Source of the DNA: CBDUEF01 sp018063485
Lineage (GTDB): Bacteria > Pseudomonadota > Alphaproteobacteria > Rhodobacterales > Rhodobacteraceae
NCBI GenBank assembly: GCA_037045435.1
Contig: JBAOID010000041.1
Location: 62,001-126,000 of the forward strand
Length of the DNA: 64,000 bases
Direction of reading: 5' to 3'
The position numbers and the translations under genes were made by a program. Each line of letters starts with the position of its first letter. Position 1 is the first letter of the stretch. The notes beneath the pieces were generated by a model. The model made no database searches. It was not told the origin of the DNA and saw nothing but the letters and a program-made list of their open reading frames with translations. Below, piece after piece: positions 1 to 9,145 of the stretch.

Positions 1-143
1 AGTTGATCCGGGCGGCGCTCGTCGCCCCAAAGCGCCGCATTGCCACCAAACCCACCTTGGGCAGCCAGCGCCGCCGAGTCACGGCCAAGGTGCAAAGGGG
101 AGAAGTCAAAGCCCTGCGCGGCAAGCCTGTCGAAGATGAATAG
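1..143 (+). CDS. arfB: ArfB-type alternative ribosome-rescue factor, C-terminal end (partial)
   Basis: Only the last 46 codons lie in the window; the frame starts at base 3 and ends at TAG 141-143. The piece is strongly basic, with a KRRIATKPTLGSQRRR stretch followed by a Lys/Arg-rich tail. This matches the C-terminal tail of ArfB (YaeJ), the peptidyl-tRNA hydrolase that frees stalled ribosomes by inserting this tail into the mRNA channel. The catalytic GGQ domain lies upstream, outside the window. It is transcribed in the same direction as the phosphate transporter that follows 92 bases later. The assignment rests on the tail pattern only. Confidence 0.7.
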   Translation, partial: LIRAALVAPKRRIATKPTLGSQRRRVTAKVQRGEVKALRGKPVEDE

Positions 144-235
144 CAGAAGAAACCTGATGAAACCGGGGCGAATCTGTTGCCAGCGGGTGCATCACCCGAT
201 ACGTAGCGCGAGCAACGGAGCAAGACAGGCCAGTC

Positions 236-1714
236 ATGACCAACCCACCTCTGCCCCCCGCAAACCGGTGGAAGACACTGGACAAAGACCTTGCCCGCTT
301 TTCACAGCTTGAGAATGCCGCGGCAGCCATCGGCAGGCCGATGGTGGCGATTGGAATATCCTTCATTTTCGTGGTTGTGTGTGCGCTCGCGGCCTTTGCC
401 TTGGCTGGACATGGATCTGGCACACTGATCATCGTCGCCGCTGCCGTGTTCGGTGCCTATATGGCACTGAACATCGGCGCCAATGATGTCGCCAACAACA
501 TGGGCCCGGCTGTGGGTGCCAATGCTTTGACAATGGGTGGCGCGCTCCTGATCGCTGCCATCTTTGAAACAGCAGGTGCGCTGATAGCCGGTGGGGATGT
601 GGTTTCAACGATTTCCGGCGGCATTGTCAGCCCCTCGGTCATTGCTGATCCGAGTGTCTTTGTCTGGGCGATGATGGCGGCGCTGATTTCATCGGCGCTT
701 TGGCTGAACCTTGCGACCTGGTTTGGTGCCCCGGTTTCCACCACCCATGCGATTGTGGGTGGTGTGGTTGGAGCCGGTATTGTTGCCGGTGGCATGGGGG
801 CTGTTGAGTGGGGAAAGCTGGGGCAGATAGCTGCAAGCTGGGTCATCTCTCCCCTGCTGGGCGCGGCGTTCGCAGCGCTCTTTCTGGCCTTCATCAAAGC
901 AAACATCAACGATGTCGAAGACAAGATTACCGCGGCCCGCCGTTGGGTGCCAACGCTGATTGGCGTGATGGCGGGAACATTCGCCACCTATCTTGCACTG
1001 AAGGGGTTAAAGAAACTCGTCGACATCAGCTTGGGTCACGCCGTTATGATCGGATTGATCGTTGGTGTTGCCAGTGTTTTCTTCATGCGCCCAATCATAC
1101 GCCGGCAATCCGAAGGCATGGAAAACCGCAAGAAATCGCTTAAGAAACTCTTTGCGGTACCGTTGGTTCTGTCGGCGGCGCTGCTTTCCTTTGCGCATGG
1201 GGCAAATGATGTGGCCAACGCCGTTGGCCCGCTGGCGGCGATCGTTCACGCTGTGCAAGATGGCGGCACCGCTGCCAAGGTTGAGATCCCTTATTGGGTA
1301 ATGCTGATCGGGGCATTTGGCATCAGTTTCGGCCTGATGCTTTTTGGCCCGAAGTTGATCAGGATGGTTGGCCAGGAAATAACCAAGCTGAACCCGATGC
1401 GCGCCTATTGCGTCTCGCTTTCCGCAGCCATCACCGTGATTGTCGCATCATGGCTGGGTCTGCCAGTGTCCTCAACCCACATCGCGGTGGGCGGCGTGTT
1501 TGGTGTTGGTTTTTACCGCGAATGGCACGCCGAACGCCGCGCGCGCCGGCTGAATATCGAGAAGGGCACTCCGGTGCCCGCGGATGAGCGTCGGCGGCGC
1601 AAACTGGTTCGTCGGGCGCATATAATGTCCATCGGGGCGGCCTGGCTGGTAACAGTGCCTTTGACTGCCGCCCTATCAGCCCTGATCTTCATGCTCCTTA
1701 ACCGCTTTGCCTGA
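236..1714 (+). CDS. pit: Inorganic phosphate transporter, PiT family
   Basis: Integral inner-membrane phosphate carrier of 492 residues. The family hallmark occurs twice in inverted-repeat halves: GANDVANNMGPAVGA near residue 82 and HGANDVANAVGPLAA near residue 320. Paired PVSTTHA and PVSSTHIAVGG segments near residues 164 and 409 are also characteristic. About ten hydrophobic segments can be seen, plus a basic cytoplasmic stretch near the C-terminus (residues 424-462). PiT proteins usually take up metal-phosphate with protons. The gene ends immediately beside the 3' end of pncB on the other strand, so the two are convergent. No PhoU-like partner is visible in the window. Confidence 0.93.
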   Translation: MTNPPLPPANRWKTLDKDLARFSQLENAAAAIGRPMVAIGISFIFVVVCALAAFALAGHGSGTLIIVAAAVFGAYMALNIGANDVANNMGPAVGANALTMGGALLIAAIFETAGALIAGGDVVSTISGGIVSPSVIADPSVFVWAMMAALISSALWLNLATWFGAPVSTTHAIVGGVVGAGIVAGGMGAVEWGKLGQIAASWVISPLLGAAFAALFLAFIKANINDVEDKITAARRWVPTLIGVMAGTFATYLALKGLKKLVDISLGHAVMIGLIVGVASVFFMRPIIRRQSEGMENRKKSLKKLFAVPLVLSAALLSFAHGANDVANAVGPLAAIVHAVQDGGTAAKVEIPYWVMLIGAFGISFGLMLFGPKLIRMVGQEITKLNPMRAYCVSLSAAITVIVASWLGLPVSSTHIAVGGVFGVGFYREWHAERRARRLNIEKGTPVPADERRRRKLVRRAHIMSIGAAWLVTVPLTAALSALIFMLLNRFA

Positions 1715-3008
1715 TCAGACTTTCACCTCTTGCGCAATTTGCTCACCCACACCGAACACGCGTTTGTAACGCGCTATCTCATCCGCCGGACCCATCGCCT
1801 TGTTCGGGTTGTCCGATAGTTTGACGGTTGGTCTTCCATTCGCGCTGACGGCCTTGCACACCAGACTGAACGGCGCCAGGGCATTATTGGCCACCAGCCC
1901 AACGAAATCATTCGTCAGCATCGTGCCCCAGCCAAAGGAAACGCGCACACGGTCGCAAAATTGCGCCTGCAATTCCACGATCTTGTCTACATCCAACCCG
2001 TCCGAAAAAATCACCAGCTTTTGCCGCGGGTCTTCACCCCGGCTTTGCCACCAGTGAATTGCGATTTCCGCCGCCGTCGCCGGATCGCCCAGAGTCAATC
2101 CTGATGCCCGTCCATCCATTCAACCAATCGGGCGCATTGCGCAAAAAGCCTTCGGTGCCAAATGTGTCGGGCAGAATGATCCGCAGATTGCCGTCATGCT
2201 CTTCTTGCCAATCGGCCAGCACCTGATATGGCGACCGCGCCAGTTCAGCGTCGCTGTCGGCCAGTGCGGCATAGACCATCGGCAATTCGTGTGCATTGGT
2301 GCCGATCGCCTCAACTTCCGATCGCATCGCGATCAGACAATTTGAAGTTCCGATGAATTTGTTGCCCAAACCTTCACGCATCGCCTGCACGGCCCATTCC
2401 TGCCACAGGTAGGAGTGGCGCCGGCGTGTGCCGAAATCAGCGATCTTCAATCTCTCAATGGTGCGTAGCCGCGTCACCTTTTCCCATAATTTTGTCATTG
2501 CCCGAGCGTAAAGCACCTGTAGTTCAAACCGCCCCTGCTGCTCCAGCACCGCCCGCCCGCGCAGTTCCATCAACACGGCCAGCGCCGGGACTTCCCACAG
2601 CATCACCTCTGGCCAGCGGCCTTCAAAGGTCAATTCATACTGCCCGTCACGTTTTTCCAGATGATAGGGGGGCAGGCGCAACCCTTCGAACCATTCCATG
2701 AAATCAGGACGAAACATCTGGCGCTTGCCGTAAAACGTGTTGCCGCGCAGCCATGTGCTTTCCCCGCGCGTGAGCGACAAGGATCGCACATGATCCAACT
2801 GTTCGCGCAACTCGCCTTCATCTACCAGTTCTGCCAACCGGATGGATCTGGTGCGATTGATCAAGCTGAAAGTGACGGTCGTGTCGGGTTTATTTCGAAA
2901 AATGGATTGACACATCAATAACTTGTAAAAATCAGTGTCGATCAGAGAGCGCACAATCGGATCAATTCTCCATTTGTGGTTCCAGACACGGGTGGCAATG
3001 TCGACCAT
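1715..3008 (-). CDS. pncB: Nicotinate phosphoribosyltransferase (one frameshift in this sequence)
   Basis: PncB joins nicotinate to PRPP to make nicotinate mononucleotide in NAD salvage. The N-terminal part (3008 down to about 2090) carries LIDTDFYKLLMCQ and the FGTRRRHS signature. The C-terminal part (about 2090 to 1715) carries VIFSDGLDVDKI and a FGWGTMLTND phosphate-binding segment. The two parts are in different frames. They join into a normal 430-residue protein if one base is removed from the run at 2087-2090, restoring WTGIRIDSGDPATAAE. The start ATG at 3008 has a GGAG-type ribosome site. The gene lies downstream of pncA on the same strand, so nicotinamide deamidation and nicotinate capture are adjacent. 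A sequencing indel is more likely than a true mutation. Confidence 0.88.
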
Positions 3009-3311
3009 GACGCTCTCCGCTTTGTTTCCTGCTCAAACAAATTCTGTCAGGTTGATCCCTGTCTAGGACATTTTATCCTGCAAGGTCAAAGCCATCGCAA
3101 AGCAGGCGAGATTCAGCGCCCTTTTCACTAACAACATAAAGGGCAGACCGGGCCTGCAAATCGACGGTTTACTGCCTCTGCAGGACTCCGTTCAAACGGC
3201 TGTGAGAGAGCGCTGGAAGATACCATCCCGGCTGCTTCGGTCAGCAATGGCAGTGGGACTGGTCTAAACAGAGGCCCGTGTCACCCTCACGCGCGGATCA
3301 GGCGGCGGGCG
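3009..3311. other. Intergenic spacer between pncA and pncB, nothing recognised
   Basis: About 300 bases without a convincing reading frame on either strand. I see the pncB ribosome-binding site just after 3008, and no clear terminator, tRNA or repeat. It may hold a separate promoter for pncB, since the spacing is larger than is usual inside an operon. Confidence 0.5.
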
Positions 3312-3920
3312 TCATTCTTGCCAGTTCACCCCTGCCTTGATCGCTGAAGCCCGCATCATCGCCAAGGTTCCGTTCAGATCAATAGCGCGGCAGGCTTTGG
3401 TCAGAACCACAACGTCATAACCCAGTCTTGCGGCGTCAAGTGCCGAATATCCAACGCAAAAATCGGTGGCAAGCCCTACCAGCGTGATGGCGGTTACCCC
3501 GCGAGATCGCAGATAGCCGTCCAGCCCGGTTGGGGTTTTGTGGTCATTTTCAAAGAACCCGGAATAGCTGTCAATTTCCGGGTGAAAGCCCTTGCGCAGC
3601 ACCATCTGCGCCAAGTCGGTGCGCAGGCCCGGATGAAACTCGGCTCCCTTGCTGCCCTGCACACAATGAACCGGCCACAGCGTTTGCGGTCCATAGGGCA
3701 TCTCACACATGCTGAATGCGGCTGCATCAGCATGATTGGCGGCGAACGAGCTGTGATTGGCCGGGTGCCAGTCTTGTGTCAGCACCACGACCGGAAATTC
3801 GGACATCAGCGCATTGGCCTGCGCAAGGATCTCATCGCCCCTCGCAACGGCGAGCGCACCGCCAGGGCAAAAATCATTCTGGATGTCGATCACGATCAAG
3901 GCTTCCGTGGTCGGGTGCAT
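3312..3920 (-). CDS. pncA: Nicotinamidase
   Basis: Cytoplasmic isochorismatase-fold amidase of 202 residues that hydrolyses nicotinamide to nicotinate and ammonia. The catalytic triad is visible: Asp in VIDIQNDFCPGGALAV near residue 12, Lys in the VLRKGFHPEIDSYSGF segment, and Cys in GLATDFCVGYSALDAA. The GGAL motif and the later YSGFFEN stretch are typical of PncA. The ATG at 3920 is preceded by AGGAG at good spacing. It lies upstream of pncB on the same strand and is divergent from trhO. Confidence 0.93.
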   Translation of the reverse strand: MHPTTEALIVIDIQNDFCPGGALAVARGDEILAQANALMSEFPVVVLTQDWHPANHSSFAANHADAAAFSMCEMPYGPQTLWPVHCVQGSKGAEFHPGLRTDLAQMVLRKGFHPEIDSYSGFFENDHKTPTGLDGYLRSRGVTAITLVGLATDFCVGYSALDAARLGYDVVVLTKACRAIDLNGTLAMMRASAIKAGVNWQE

Positions 3921-4060
3921 GGCGAAACTCCTAATAAACCATGCGTCAATCGGTAGGCGTGCAGCGAAACCGGGTCAACCCGCTTGGGAACAACGCCGCC
4001 ACACGGGCCGGGACAGTCTGTCATCTTGCCCAAAGTGCCGGATCGCCGTAGACCGCGCCC

Positions 4061-4951
4061 ATGATGATCATCGCCGCCCTTTATCATTTCGCCCGATTCC
4101 CCGATCCGGTCGCCCTCAGCGCCCCGCTTTTGGCCCTGTGTCAGGCTGGCGGCGTCAAAGGTTCCCTCTTGCTTGCCCCCGAAGGCATCAACGGAACCAT
4201 CGCAGGGCCGCGCGAAGGAATTGACAACGTGCTGGCACATATTCGTGCTTTGCCGGGATGCGGGGGGCTGGAATGGAAAGAGGCCCAAGCCGACAAAATG
4301 CCATTTGGCCACTTGAAGGTGAAACTGAAACGCGAGATCGTCACCATGGGCCAACCCGGTATAGATCCCTTGGCGCGCGTGGGCTCTTATGTTGCCCCGC
4401 AAGACTGGAACGATCTGATTGCCGACCCGGACGTTGCCGTGATCGACACCCGCAACGATTACGAGGTGGCCATCGGCACCTTTCGCGGTGCAATTGATCC
4501 TGCGACCAGATCCTTTCGCGATTTTCCGGCGTGGTGGGAGGCCCATAAGGAAGACTTCAAAGGCAAACGGATCGCAATGTTCTGCACCGGAGGGATTCGC
4601 TGCGAAAAATCAACGAATTTTCTGTTGGGCCAAGGCGTGAATGACGTCTATCACCTCAAGGGCGGTATCCTGAAATATCTTGAGGAAATCCCGGCAGAAA
4701 ACTCGCTATGGGACGGCGATTGCTATGTATTCGACAGGCGGGTTTCGGTAGGGCACGGGTTGGTGCGGGGAGATTATGACAGTTGCCATGCTTGCAGGCG
4801 TCCGATTTCACCTGCGGACAAGCTGCACCCGGCATTTGAGCGCGGTTGCCAATGCCATCACTGCGTTGACGAATATTCCACACAAGATCGCGCCCGTTTT
4901 CGGGAGCGCCAACGTCAGCTTGATTTGGCCGCAAGTCGCAAGCAGGGCTAG
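4061..4951 (+). CDS. trhO: tRNA uridine(34) hydroxylase, rhodanese family (TrhO/YceA)
   Basis: The protein has 296 residues: an N-terminal ferredoxin-like domain, then a rhodanese domain with the active cysteine in MFCTGGIRCEKS, and a C-terminal Cys-rich patch (CHACRRP, CQCHHC). This is the TrhO/YceA layout, which uses oxygen to make 5-hydroxyuridine at the wobble position of tRNAs. The phrase GVNDVYHLKGGILKYLEEIP is strongly conserved in the family. The first two codons are both ATG and no strong ribosome site picks between 4061 and 4064. It is convergent with uvrC. Confidence 0.92.
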   Translation: MMIIAALYHFARFPDPVALSAPLLALCQAGGVKGSLLLAPEGINGTIAGPREGIDNVLAHIRALPGCGGLEWKEAQADKMPFGHLKVKLKREIVTMGQPGIDPLARVGSYVAPQDWNDLIADPDVAVIDTRNDYEVAIGTFRGAIDPATRSFRDFPAWWEAHKEDFKGKRIAMFCTGGIRCEKSTNFLLGQGVNDVYHLKGGILKYLEEIPAENSLWDGDCYVFDRRVSVGHGLVRGDYDSCHACRRPISPADKLHPAFERGCQCHHCVDEYSTQDRARFRERQRQLDLAASRKQG

Positions 4952-5090
4952 GGCCGTTTTGTCGCTGCCCGTCAGCGAGCGTTGCGTTGAATTGTATTCA
5001 GCCTCGCCACAAAGCCCGACGCCACCGCGCTTGATCTGTAAGAAATCGCAAATAAAGCCAAACACGCCAAAAGCAGCCGCACATGCCCGC

Positions 5091-6947
5091 CTAGCCTTTG
5101 GCGTTGAAAAAATCCAAAATAACCCCTGCCATAGCCTCCGATATCCCCGGCACCGCCATCAGATCGGGTAAGCCGGCCCTTGCGACTGCCTTGGCAGACC
5201 CGAAATGCGCCAGCAAGGCCCGTTTGCGCTTGGCTCCGATCCCCGGAATATCGTCCAGCGGCGTCAGTGAAAACGCCTTGGCCCGCTTGGCCCGATGCGC
5301 CCCGATGGCCCAGCGATGCGCCTCATCGCGCAGCCGTTGGACATAATAAAGCACCGGATCATTGCGCGGCAACGCCTTCACCGGCAGACCCAGCCGGTGG
5401 AACTCTTCCTTGCCCTGATCGCGGTCCACTCCCTTGGCCACGCCCACCATCGGGATGTCTTCGACCCCCAACTCAGCCATCACCGCGGCCACCGCCGAAA
5501 CCTGCCCGGCCCCGCCGTCAATCAACAACAGGTCCGGCCAGGTCTCGCCCTTGCGATCCGGGTCTTCCTTCAACAACTTTTCAAAGCGCCGGGTCAGCAC
5601 CTCTTTCATCATGCCAAAATCGTCCGAGTTCACCCCAGCCGCCGATTTGATATCATATTTGCGATACTGCGATTTAAGGAACCCTTCCGATCCGGCAACA
5701 ATCATCCCTCCCACCGCATGGGCACCCTGAATATGCGAGTTGTCGTAAACCTCGATCCGCCTGGGTGGCCCGTCCAACTCGAACGCCTCTCCCAACGCTT
5801 GCAAAAGCATGTTCTGCGTCGCCCCCTCCGCCATCTTCCTTGCCAAGGATTCCCGCGCATTGCGGGCGGCGTTCTCCATCAACTCGGCCTTCTCGCCCCG
5901 CAGCGGCACAGCCACCTCAACCTTGCGCCCGGCCCGATCCGACAGCAGTTCTGTCACCAGATCCGCGTTTTCCAACTCATGCGACAGCAGCACCAGGCGT
6001 GGCGGCTCCTTGTCATCGTAAAACTGCACCACAAACGCTTCGAGAATCTCATCCTCTTCAGCCCCTGCCCCGGTTTTGGGATAGAAATCCCGGTTGCCCC
6101 AGCTTTGGTTGGCGCGGATGAAGAACACCTGCACGCAGGCCTGCCCGTTCTCCAGATGCAGCGCAATCACGTCCGCCTCGGGCACCCCGGCCGGATTGAC
6201 GCCCTGACTTTGCTGCACCGCTGTCAAAGCCTTGATCCGGTCGCGCAAGGCTGCCGCCCGCTCGAACTCCATCGCATCCGAGGCCTCGGACATCTCCAGC
6301 GCCAGATTGGCCTGCACCGCCGTGGTCTTGCCCTGCAAGAACCGCACGGCATCCGCCACCAGCACGCCGTAACCCTCGGCATCAATCTTGCCGGTGCAAG
6401 GGGCCGCGCAACGCTTGATCTGATATTGCAGGCAGGGCCGCGTGCGGCTCTCAAACATCGGGTCAGAGCAATTTCGCAGCAAGAACACCTTTTGCAACTG
6501 ATTCAACGTGCGGTTCACGGCCCCCGCACTGGCGAAGGGGCCGAAATAGGTGCCGATCTCGCTGCGCTTGCCGCGATGCTTTTTCAACTGCGGGAACGGA
6601 TGTTCACGGCTGATCAGAATGTTTGGAAACGATTTGTCATCGCGCAAAAGCACGTTGTAGCGCGGCTTCAACTGTTTGATCAGGTTCTGCTCCAAGAGCA
6701 GTGCCTCGGTCTCTGTCCGCGTTGTCAGAAACATCATCGAGACGGTTTCCGAAATCATCCGCGCAATCCGCCCGGAATGCCCACCGGGCCGGGCATAATT
6801 CGAGACCCGCGCCCGCAAATTACGCGCCTTGCCGACGTAAAGCACCTCGGACGCCGCATTCAGCATCCGGTATACGCCGGGAGACCCATCCAGGGATTTC
6901 AGGTAATCCTGAATGATTTCATGGCCGTTGGCAGCGATTTCGCTCAT
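5091..6947 (-). CDS. uvrC: UvrABC excinuclease subunit C
   Basis: UvrC makes both incisions in nucleotide-excision repair. Visible in order are the N-terminal GIY-YIG nuclease (GVYRMLNAASEVLYVGKARNL), a UVR motif region with the Cys-rich CLQYQIKRCAAPCTG, the RNase H-like C-terminal nuclease (YDNSHIQGAHAVGGM, LLIDGGAGQVSA) and tandem helix-hairpin-helix motifs at the C-terminus (DDIPGIGAKRKRALLAHFG). I start it at the ATG at 6947, giving 618 residues. The frame stays open to 7049, but those codons lack family similarity and AAGGG precedes 6947. It ends a minus-strand run beginning with the S49 peptidase gene. Confidence 0.95.
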   Translation of the reverse strand: MSEIAANGHEIIQDYLKSLDGSPGVYRMLNAASEVLYVGKARNLRARVSNYARPGGHSGRIARMISETVSMMFLTTRTETEALLLEQNLIKQLKPRYNVLLRDDKSFPNILISREHPFPQLKKHRGKRSEIGTYFGPFASAGAVNRTLNQLQKVFLLRNCSDPMFESRTRPCLQYQIKRCAAPCTGKIDAEGYGVLVADAVRFLQGKTTAVQANLALEMSEASDAMEFERAAALRDRIKALTAVQQSQGVNPAGVPEADVIALHLENGQACVQVFFIRANQSWGNRDFYPKTGAGAEEDEILEAFVVQFYDDKEPPRLVLLSHELENADLVTELLSDRAGRKVEVAVPLRGEKAELMENAARNARESLARKMAEGATQNMLLQALGEAFELDGPPRRIEVYDNSHIQGAHAVGGMIVAGSEGFLKSQYRKYDIKSAAGVNSDDFGMMKEVLTRRFEKLLKEDPDRKGETWPDLLLIDGGAGQVSAVAAVMAELGVEDIPMVGVAKGVDRDQGKEEFHRLGLPVKALPRNDPVLYYVQRLRDEAHRWAIGAHRAKRAKAFSLTPLDDIPGIGAKRKRALLAHFGSAKAVARAGLPDLMAVPGISEAMAGVILDFFNAKG

Positions 6948-7257
6948 GCAGCAATTGCCCTTTTCAGATAGTTCGATTCTCGTCTCTGGCTGCAATGATA
7001 AGGATGTAGAGGCAAGAGGAAAGCTGTCCACGGATTCTGTGGATAACATTGCTGATAAGAATTCGGGATCCCTGAATTTCCCTTGTATCTGGCCCTATTC
7101 CCCGAATTGCCCATTTTTTAGGCATGCCATCAAGCCATTGATTTTTAACGAAGAAAATTTGCGCCTCTGGCAAATCATTGAAAAGTCAAGGCTTTATTGA
7201 CGATTCCGTGAACGAAGGTCCAAAAGTGCACAACTTGCCGTAGCGGCACCCGCGCAG

Positions 7258-8034
7258 TTACTCCATGCCCAGCACATCGGGGGTATTCCAACCCAGATGT
7301 TGCCCCCCGTCCACCGCGATCATTTGGCCGGTAACGGCAGGGGACTCAAGAAAGAACCCAAGCGCTGCGGTGATATCAGCCGGATTTGCACCGCGTTGCA
7401 ATATCGTTGCCGCGCGCTGATCTGCGAAGTGGCTTTCGCTTTGCCTCGCGCCTTGCAGGGTTGGCCCCGGTCCAATGGCATTCACCCTGATCGCCGGTGC
7501 CAGCGCCTGCGCTGCGGTGCGTGTCAGCGCCCACAGCCCCATCTTGGCAAGGGTGTAGGTCATGAACTCGGGCGTCAGTTTGTAAACGCGTTGATCGATC
7601 ATGTTGACGACCAAACCAGCGGCCAAGGGCTCTCCGGCCGAGTCTTTCCGCATCGCTGGCACCTGCTTGGCGAAATCCTGGATTAACAAGAAAGGCGCAC
7701 GCAGATTGCTTTCCATGTGGCGATCCCAGCTTTTGCGCGTCGCTGTTTTCAGGTTATCATACTCAAATACCGAGGCATTGTTGATCAGCACCGTCAACGG
7801 CCCGCCCAGCCCCTGCGCCGCGTGGGCAACCAGCTTTTCCACCTGTGCTTCAATCAGCAGATCAGCCCGCAGCGCCACTGCCTTGCGCCCCATTGCCGTG
7901 ATTTCGGCCACCACAGCTTCAGCCTCCTTGCGCGAACTGGCGAAATGCACGGCCACGTCATAGCCCCGCCCGGCCAGATACAGCGCCATCGCCCGACCCA
8001 AACGCTTTCCTGCCCCTGTCACCAATGCCCGCAT
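7258..8034 (-). CDS. Short-chain dehydrogenase/reductase (FolM-like)
   Basis: Classical SDR of 258 residues: Rossmann motif VTGAGKRLGRAMA at the N-terminus, INNAS near residue 85, and the catalytic Tyr and Lys in YTLAK. The basic TGAGKRLGRA form of the cofactor motif suggests NADPH. The family nearest in feel is the pteridine reductase / FolM alternative dihydrofolate reductase group, but the substrate is inferred. I start at ATG 8034 because GAAGGG lies just upstream and the small gene before it stops at 8036. It belongs to the S49 peptidase - small protein - SDR run on the minus strand. Confidence 0.85.
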   Translation of the reverse strand: MRALVTGAGKRLGRAMALYLAGRGYDVAVHFASSRKEAEAVVAEITAMGRKAVALRADLLIEAQVEKLVAHAAQGLGGPLTVLINNASVFEYDNLKTATRKSWDRHMESNLRAPFLLIQDFAKQVPAMRKDSAGEPLAAGLVVNMIDQRVYKLTPEFMTYTLAKMGLWALTRTAAQALAPAIRVNAIGPGPTLQGARQSESHFADQRAATILQRGANPADITAALGFFLESPAVTGQMIAVDGGQHLGWNTPDVLGME

Positions 8035-8035
8035 C

Positions 8036-8209
8036 TCAACCCTTCCCGCAATCACAACCTGCCTTGCCCATCACATAGCGCCCGCAACTGCGACAGACAG
8101 TGGGCCTGGGCAAAGGACGGTTCTTTTTTGTGCCGGGGTACAGCGCCTTGCCGACCATCCCGATTGCCACCATCGCCAAAAGAAAGAGAATAACTACCTT
8201 GATCAACAT
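8036..8209 (-). CDS. Small membrane protein with C-terminal zinc-ribbon-like cysteines
   Basis: A 57-residue frame. Residues 1-24 form one hydrophobic segment (MLIKVVILFLLAMVAIGMVG), followed by a basic proline-rich linker and a C-terminal CRSCGRY ... CDCGKG pattern, i.e. four cysteines that could bind one zinc ion. Its ATG follows the stop of the S49 peptidase gene directly (TAG-ATG) and its stop is one base from the ATG of the SDR gene, so translation is almost certainly coupled. This tight packing and the coherent domain plan are the evidence that it is real. The function is unknown to me. Confidence 0.75.
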   Translation of the reverse strand: MLIKVVILFLLAMVAIGMVGKALYPGTKKNRPLPRPTVCRSCGRYVMGKAGCDCGKG

Positions 8210-8998
8210 CTAAAGCCCAAATCGCGCCCAAAGCGCGCGTTCCTCTGCGGTTGCCATCACGTCCTCAACCATGCTTGCACCAAAACGCGCGAACAGGCCC
8301 CGCTTGCGCCCATAGGGCATCAGCCGCACCTTCTCGCCATAAAGCGCCCGCATCTTTGGCACCAGATGGGCCAAACCGTCGGCCAACCCAACATCAACTG
8401 CCTTTTGCCCCACCCAGATATCGGCATTGAACAGATCCGCCCCAACCAGCCGCGCCCCACGCCGCGCCTTCACATGGGCGATAAACGCCTCATGGATCGG
8501 AGTTTGCAGCGCCCGCAACCGCTCAACATCTTCCGGTTTTTGCGGCAGGAACGGGTCGGCAAAACTTTTCGATTTTCCCGCTGTCACCACCCGCCGCTCG
8601 ACGCCCTGCTTGGCCATCAATTCGGAAAACCCGAACGAGGCGAAAATCACTCCGATGGACCCGACCAGGGATGAGGCATCCACCCAGATATGATCCGACG
8701 CGCAGGCCAGCCAATAGCCGCCCGAGGCTGCGACATCTTCAACAAAGCCGTGCACCGTCACGCCCTTTTCATCGGCCAGCCGCCGGATGCGCGCGCCAAT
8801 CAGCGCCGATTGCACCGGCGAGCCACCGGGAGAATTGATCACCAGCGCCACCGCCACAGGTTTGCTACGGAAGGCCTTTTCGATGACCGCTGCCATCGCC
8901 TGATCCGAAAGGCTGCGCCCGCCGGTCCCAATCGCACCTTGCAACCGGATCACCGCCACGCGCGGCGACCGTTTCAAAAAGGGGAAAGATATTTTCAT
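8210..8998 (-). CDS. S49 family serine peptidase (SohB/SppA-like)
   Basis: A 262-residue member of the SppA/SohB signal-peptide peptidase group. The oxyanion-hole region NSPGGSPVQSA is at about residue 60, the nucleophile serine lies in DVAASGGYWLA, and the general-base lysine probably lies in TAGKSKSFADPF. SSLVGSIGVI is also typical. There is no long N-terminal membrane segment, so this is the short form. It is the first gene of a minus-strand run with the small Zn-ribbon protein and the SDR; its own promoter must lie in 8999-9145, shared with the divergent lysR gene. Confidence 0.9.
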   Translation of the reverse strand: MKISFPFLKRSPRVAVIRLQGAIGTGGRSLSDQAMAAVIEKAFRSKPVAVALVINSPGGSPVQSALIGARIRRLADEKGVTVHGFVEDVAASGGYWLACASDHIWVDASSLVGSIGVIFASFGFSELMAKQGVERRVVTAGKSKSFADPFLPQKPEDVERLRALQTPIHEAFIAHVKARRGARLVGADLFNADIWVGQKAVDVGLADGLAHLVPKMRALYGEKVRLMPYGRKRGLFARFGASMVEDVMATAEERALWARFGL

Positions 8999-9145
8999 GC
9001 CTCAAGAGTTAATCGCTCGCCCCTCCCGGCACAACTCCCTGCATTTCATCTGTCTGACAAATATCCCCGCCGGAGGCTCCTGCAGGCAGCCACAAGCGCA
9101 ATACCGGGCTTGCAGAACCCTGCATTCCCCGCCACCCTGCTCCGA

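Noticed and set aside
1..40. A minus-strand ATG at 40 that could start a protein leaving the window
   Set aside because: The plus strand reads a convincing ArfB C-terminal tail over the same bases, ending at 143.
5295..6971. A 558-codon plus-strand frame opposite uvrC
   Set aside because: UvrC is complete on the minus strand with all its domains; the antisense product is His/Gln/Arg-rich low-sense sequence.
7038..7046. TGTGGATAA, a perfect DnaA-box complement near the uvrC 5' region
   Set aside because: A single 9-mer is expected by chance about once per two such windows; no cluster, AT-rich unwinding element or dnaA/dnaN genes are present.
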